Part shown: positions 18,023 to 22,014 of the stretch, piece by piece | How positions within the stretch are numbered: position 1 is the first letter of the stretch | Layout: every line of letters begins with the position of its first letter | Assembly (NCBI GenBank): GCA_049999725.1 | Contig: JBNGIS010020603.1 | Coordinates: forward strand, 37,794 to 59,807 | Origin: Haplomitrium mnioides | Taxonomy: Eukaryota; Marchantiophyta; Haplomitriopsida; Calobryales | Length of the DNA: 22,014 bases | Direction: 5' to 3' | Notes under the pieces: generated by a model | Told to the model about the DNA's origin: nothing | The model's input: only the letters and a program-made list of their open reading frames with translations | Database searches by the model: none | Translations under genes and position numbers: made by a program

Positions 18023-19622
18023 TAGTATTGATAATGACATCATGAAATTCTTTCTTAGCGATTCCAAGAATCTCTCTTAAGGTGAACTCAATCTTGGCAT
18101 TGAGTACTCTTTCTTCCAATACTCCTCTGAGATCTGTGGCTGCTTCAATGTCGGATTGCAACTTGTATGCTGGAGCCTTTTCTCGCTCTTTGGTTTTTCC
18201 CTTATCAAGAGCGGAAGGCAAAACATCCTCCATAGTTTCCTCTCTTGATGGCTGTGTTTTCTCACCTCTTTGTGACCTCTTTGAAGTTGGCCTCTCCTCA
18301 CTAGTACTAGCTTCTTCCCTTCTTCTTTTCTCCTCTACATAAGCCTCATGCTGATTTTTGGCAATATAAGCATGAACTGAAAGAGTGTCTACTGGATCAT
18401 CCCATCCAGTAGCAGTTCTGATAGTTGTGGCAATCATTAGCAAATCTGCTCTTTTAGTGTTGCCTTCTTCCATAGCAGAGAGGGCACAACTCCACATCCC
18501 ACTAGGTTCTACATATCTAGTGAATTCACGCTCCACCTCAATTCCATATGTGGCAGCTTCTACTTGCGTACTAGCAAGTTTCTGCAGGTACTCTTCAACA
18601 ACTCCCTTCATTCCTCCTTTTCCAAAATTGGTTTTGAGGATCTCACCTGTATCTTTGAGAGCAATCTTGCCCTCCTTCCAATAGATTACTCCCAGATGAA
18701 TAGAATGAGCAAAATCTTCACATTCTTTCCTTGAATGTTCGGTGCTATCACACCAGATGCACCGCTGGACATATCCGGGTCTTTGGGTAGGTTGAACGCT
18801 GCTTGTCTCTTTCTTCACTTCCAATTTTGCCAATTTTATCTGTAAATCTTTCATTCTTTTTACTAACTCCTCCACTGCATCTCTTTGTGGAGCAAGAGTA
18901 GGAAGATGAGTAGCAAGCAATGTAGTAGTGGTAGTATGAAGTGTAGGTACCACCGGATGTTTGCGAGGTATTGTTATAGGTGGTGGTCTTATATCATGCC
19001 TCACCACTACCTTCCCTCTTCTAAATTCTCTCTTTGTGAGCACACTTACAGCTTCAGACACTTCCTTCGAGTCGGAAGTTAGACCATTATCTTTGGTCTT
19101 ATTTTCTAAGAGCAACTCCAACTCTCTTTGAAAATCATCATTTGCTGCCTGTAAAAATAGCTCCACCGTGTCCTTCTCTAAGGTCAATTTTTCCATACCA
19201 GACAATTGTGAAAATTGCTTCTCAAATTCTCGAAAAAGCTCAGTTGCAACCAACCTTTTGTTGGTTCGATATACCCATTCAATGAATGACTTTTTGGTCA
19301 CTCTATCTGCATCCTCCAGTGAATATTCTTCTTTAAGTTGGAGATAAAAACTCTCCCAATCACCTCCATAGACTCGCATAAGCTCTCTGACCCGACCTCT
19401 CAATTCTAACACTACGGCCAACTCAAAGGTTTGAATCATCTCTCTCTCTGGAACTTTGTTGAGTTCCATCTCTCTGGAATAGTATTTCAAATACTTGGAG
19501 ATATTTCTCCCATCAAATTGATCCAACAATCCTACTACAGATTGCAAAGCTCTGGTCACCATGGCTTCTTTTCGGTCAAAAGCTTGTTGTTGTTGCATAA
19601 ACATAGCAAATGCTTGGAACAT
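18012..19622 (-). CDS. gag: gag: capsid/nucleocapsid polyprotein, 5' end broken
   Basis: A 536-codon frame. Residues ~1-170 form the helical capsid-like region (LDQFDGRNISKYLKYY, then a YGGDWESFYLQLKEEYS retrotransposon-gag-type block and EFEKQFSQLS). A Pro/Thr-rich spacer (210-245) and a short coiled-coil-like helix (248-272) follow. One zinc knuckle has C288, C291, H296 and C301 (C-x2-C-x4-H-x4-C). The rest is a charged region ending in a conserved-looking block (ATDLRGVLEERVLNAKIEF, ~494-512) resembling DUF4100-type gag/pol junctions. The natural start is probably the ATG at 19679-19677: that frame is open for 18 codons (MGSSGPGTLMLQLDPTVA), then meets TAA at 19625-19623, immediately before the Met used here. 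The stop could come from CAA by C-to-T change. The product would package RNA in virus-like particles. Confidence 0.85.
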   Translation of the reverse strand: MFQAFAMFMQQQQAFDRKEAMVTRALQSVVGLLDQFDGRNISKYLKYYSREMELNKVPEREMIQTFELAVVLELRGRVRELMRVYGGDWESFYLQLKEEYSLEDADRVTKKSFIEWVYRTNKRLVATELFREFEKQFSQLSGMEKLTLEKDTVELFLQAANDDFQRELELLLENKTKDNGLTSDSKEVSEAVSVLTKREFRRGKVVVRHDIRPPPITIPRKHPVVPTLHTTTTTLLATHLPTLAPQRDAVEELVKRMKDLQIKLAKLEVKKETSSVQPTQRPGYVQRCIWCDSTEHSRKECEDFAHSIHLGVIYWKEGKIALKDTGEILKTNFGKGGMKGVVEEYLQKLASTQVEAATYGIEVEREFTRYVEPSGMWSCALSAMEEGNTKRADLLMIATTIRTATGWDDPVDTLSVHAYIAKNQHEAYVEEKRRREEASTSEERPTSKRSQRGEKTQPSREETMEDVLPSALDKGKTKEREKAPAYKLQSDIEAATDLRGVLEERVLNAKIEFTLREILGIAKKEFHDVIINTIKN

Positions 19623-19679
19623 TTACGCAACAGTAGGATCCAGTTGCAACATGAGAGTTCCCGGTCCAGAAGAACCCAT
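19623..19679 (-). pseudogene. gag N-terminal codons cut off by a stop
   Basis: ATG at 19679-19677 opens the gag frame 19 codons upstream of the Met at 19622. The 19th codon is TAA, so translation from the first ATG stops early and would have to reinitiate at the adjacent ATG (GCG TAA ATG). Confidence 0.6.
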
Positions 19680-19729
19680 ATTTCTGCTAGAGTCTTCTAA
19701 ACTGGCACACTCATTCTCTACCCCAGAGT

Positions 19730-19747
19730 TTCACGTCAGGTTCACCA
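19730..19747 (-). promoter_or_regulatory. Primer-binding site
   Basis: On the minus strand the 5' LTR end (CGCGACA) is followed by GT and then TGGTGAACCTGACGTGAA. TGG pairs with the CCA tail of a tRNA, as in most plant LTR elements. I could not assign the tRNA: the site is neither the initiator-Met type nor an Asp or Lys type I know. Confidence 0.75.
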
Positions 19748-19749
19748 AC

Positions 19750-21473
19750 TGTCGCGTGGCAATTTTCTTGTTTTGGGAATATGCGGGGTATATGGCTGTA
19801 GAGAGTGTTATGCAAATGGCAGAAGCTCTGTTGTTTCAGTGGTGTGGAATGAATAACTTTGACAAAGATTTAGGTTCTCATGCCTTTCTTGGATTCAATA
19901 AATGATCGATCAAACCCGAAAAAAATAGTTTTCTCCAACTCTTTGTTCGAGTGTTGTCAAGGAGAATGCATGGCTTGCTTATTGCTAGGGTCTGAAACTC
20001 TCAGGCTGAAAACCAGGGTGCAAGATAACTCTGAAAGAAAATTTTCAGCTCAAATCCTTGAGCGAATTGATCATTACTCTCAAAGATTCAATGTTGTTTG
20101 AGAAAAACCGAAAAACATAACACCCCTAAACTTCATAGGTAGTAACTTTTTCACTTCAAAGAGAATAGCCTTGAAATTTCACACAGTATTGTACCATGCA
20201 ACCATCTTCAGGTTCCCGAATTCTCAACTGATACTCTACTCTTGATAGGATGCAAGAATTCACAACTCAAAGTCGAATAAAGAGTGAACTTGAAACAACC
20301 TTTCAATCAGTACTCAACTTCAACTCGCTGTTACAGAACAACCCCAACTCCAAATGAATCAAAACTTGTCTTCAAATTGTATCCCTTCTTGTCAGCTTTC
20401 CAATGATACTTTGCTTGTCTCCATATTCGTTGTACACTTGATTCTATTGCGCGAAAGACAATCTGCCCTTCACTTTGACCCCTTCACCTTCAAATGCTCA
20501 TAAGTATTGTTTCAGAGCTCCAAACGACTTGAAATTTGTTGCAAAGGGATTCCACTCTTCTTGAGCTTTCAATCCTTGCCTTGCACAAACTCCCCTCCCT
20601 CTGGAAACTCCTCGAACCTTCAGAAAAACAAACTCCCTCCTTTCCTTCCTCTAGGTTTTTACTAACTTCAAGTTAACTCACTTTTCTTTTGATATAAGAA
20701 CCATAGAACATAAGCTATTTGTGCTGACATGAAACAAAGATGAAAGAAACAAAAGGTAAACTTGAGTCCTCTTCAATCAGATGACCATTTGGCAACGCTC
20801 CACCAGTTGCAGCTCCAACTATTCAACATTTACCGAAAACCCGAAACACCATTTGACGACGATTTGAGAAACAGCTCTCCACATCAGGTTAAAATGTAGA
20901 TGGTAAAGTCCCATCGTTCTCCATAGGTGATGATTGGCAATAAAACAAGAATTGGTGAATTCATCACCAAAGTTAGAAACTGATCACCGAAGTGATACAC
21001 TATCCACTGTCTAAAGTAGTCTCGCGGAATTATCCGCAGCCCAATGAAGAATGGATTTGGAAGAGGAAAATTAGGAGCAACAAACAATCCTCTGTCCATT
21101 TCCAAGATTGCCACCCATAAGCTCCTTCAACTCCACCGTAGAACTTCTGTGTTTCGAGCGCCCACTCCTCTCTTCGATATCTATCCCTCACTGGTTGTTC
21201 CCTCGATGATCCCCTTTCTTCCCCGCTGCTTTCTCTATTATCTTCAAAATATCTGAGCGCATAATCCAAAAGAATCCATGAACAACCAATAGGATGGTCT
21301 TATCCTTACCTATAGAATCTCGAGAATTCTCTACTTTTGCGTTTCTAGAAGCTTCTCGATAGATGCCTTGCCGCTTCTTCTTGACTTTTCTCTGATTTTA
21401 ACTCTGGTAAGAAGATGACTTTTCTCCATTCTTTTGTTGCCTTTTTACGCATTAGCCGAACCACAACATGACA
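19750..21473 (-). repeat. 5' LTR of the gypsy element
   Basis: 1724 bp, gapless match to 12946-14669. The plus-strand left end is TGTCG; the right end is TGACA, where the partner has CGACA. The terminal repeat has thus lost its CpG by a transition. The LTR should carry the promoter that drives the minus-strand transcript; I did not find an unambiguous TATA box. Confidence 0.95.
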
Positions 21474-21477
21474 ACGG
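21474..21477. repeat. Target-site duplication, right copy (ACGG)
   Basis: Matches 12942-12945 exactly, marking the insertion point of the element. Confidence 0.75.
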
Positions 21478-22014
21478 GTAAAGAATATTCAAATCGACAT
21501 AAACAAACATTTTAATTGCGAAGGGTTACAACTATAAACAACGATTTATAGTCTCATTTTTTATCTGTAAATGTAGAAGATTCAAAATAACAATAACAAT
21601 AACTAAATGAGTTTAGGGAAACAAACACCACTTAAACTTCTTAGGCTCGCTTTGACTCAATATATGCAAGAGATTCAACAAGAGAAAAGCAAAACCTTTG
21701 CGTCCTTAAGGTTTACAAATTAGAACTACAATTTCTACGCTAACATTATCTCTTCAAAGCATGATGAACAAAAGTGACTTTTTTTAGTAATAGTGGTTAA
21801 TCCAAAACATTCAATTCCATCATTTTTCCAAGTTCTTTTAAAAAAAGAGGCATAATTTTATATCAAAAGTTCACTTTTTCCTCACCAAGTCACTCACTTC
21901 ACAAAAATATGATAATCTGATAACTTTACAAAACTGAATTACAACTTTTGAGATAACCTTGATTATTCCCCTCAACATTCACTTTCTCATCACGTCTCTT
22001 CCTTGAATAGCTAC
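21478..22014. other. AT-rich flank, no feature seen
   Basis: Before the insertion this sequence was contiguous with the DNA left of 12942, on the 5' side of the DUF7869-like pseudogene. I looked on the minus strand for the missing N-terminal part of that gene and found no convincing match. Confidence 0.35.

Larger units (their letters stand above)
12946..21473 (-). mobile_element. Ty3/gypsy LTR retrotransposon, complete but inactive
   Basis: An 8528-bp element on the minus strand: 5' LTR 19750-21473, primer-binding site, gag, linker, RT, RNase H, integrase, polypurine tract, 3' LTR 12946-14669, flanked by ACGG. RT before integrase makes it Ty3/gypsy. There is a GPY/F integrase tail but no chromodomain. 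The LTRs have equal length and about 60 mismatches (~3.4-3.5%) with no indels, so insertion is moderately recent relative to the relic LTR at 3716. The coding region has an early gag stop, a linker stop, a frame break between gag and linker, two slippage frameshifts in pol, and no visible protease. The element can no longer encode its full polyprotein and would need helper copies to move. The gag C-terminal and pol style resemble elements I associate with non-seed plants and some fungi; this placement is tentative. Confidence 0.93.

Overview
The window looks like nuclear DNA from a land plant with a large, repeat-rich genome (gymnosperm, fern, lycophyte or moss type; the species cannot be fixed from the sequence). 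Reasons: an 8.5 kb Ty3/gypsy LTR retrotransposon, nested older retrotransposon relics, a broken DUF7869-like transposase-type gene, degenerate minisatellites and long AT-rich gene-free stretches. There is no bacterial-style gene packing. No complete, intact host gene is visible.

Layout. Positions 1-2816 form a GC- and CpG-rich block with no recognised gene; it holds two families of degenerate direct repeats and a doubtful first exon. A candidate terminal exon of an unidentified minus-strand gene lies at 2817-3017. From 3045 to 5930 is a nest of old repeats: two ~620-bp arms in inverted orientation enclose a decayed LTR fragment (3716-4376), related to the LTRs of the young element, and a decayed plus-strand Ty3/gypsy integrase (4430-5105). 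Positions 5931-9417 are mostly unassigned, with a possible Ty1/copia LTR remnant plus primer-binding site, a strong hairpin, and an unidentified decayed minus-strand coding segment (7986-9307). That segment is bracketed by two arrays of the same 24-bp near-palindromic repeat. A third array, with a ~37-bp period, lies at 10347-10895. A multiply broken minus-strand gene with DUF7869-like motifs occupies 11207-12780.

The best-defined object is the minus-strand Ty3/gypsy element at 12946-21473. Its LTRs are 1724 bp each, equal in length, with about 60 mismatches and no indels. It has a 4-bp target duplication (ACGG), a primer-binding site, a polypurine tract, gag with a CCHC knuckle, and pol in the order RT, RNase H, integrase with a GPY/F tail and no chromodomain. 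It is structurally complete but dead: gag carries an early stop, the gag-RT linker has a stop and no recognisable protease, and pol is frameshifted at an A8 run and at a GA run. The fourth RNase H acidic residue is Asn. It landed next to the 5' side of the DUF7869-like gene, so several generations of mobile DNA are stacked here. I saw no tRNA, rRNA or CRISPR array, and no clear novel functional system. The most unusual signals are the paired 24-bp arrays around an unknown decayed gene, the long inverted repeat, and the protease-less gypsy family with one young and one very old copy.
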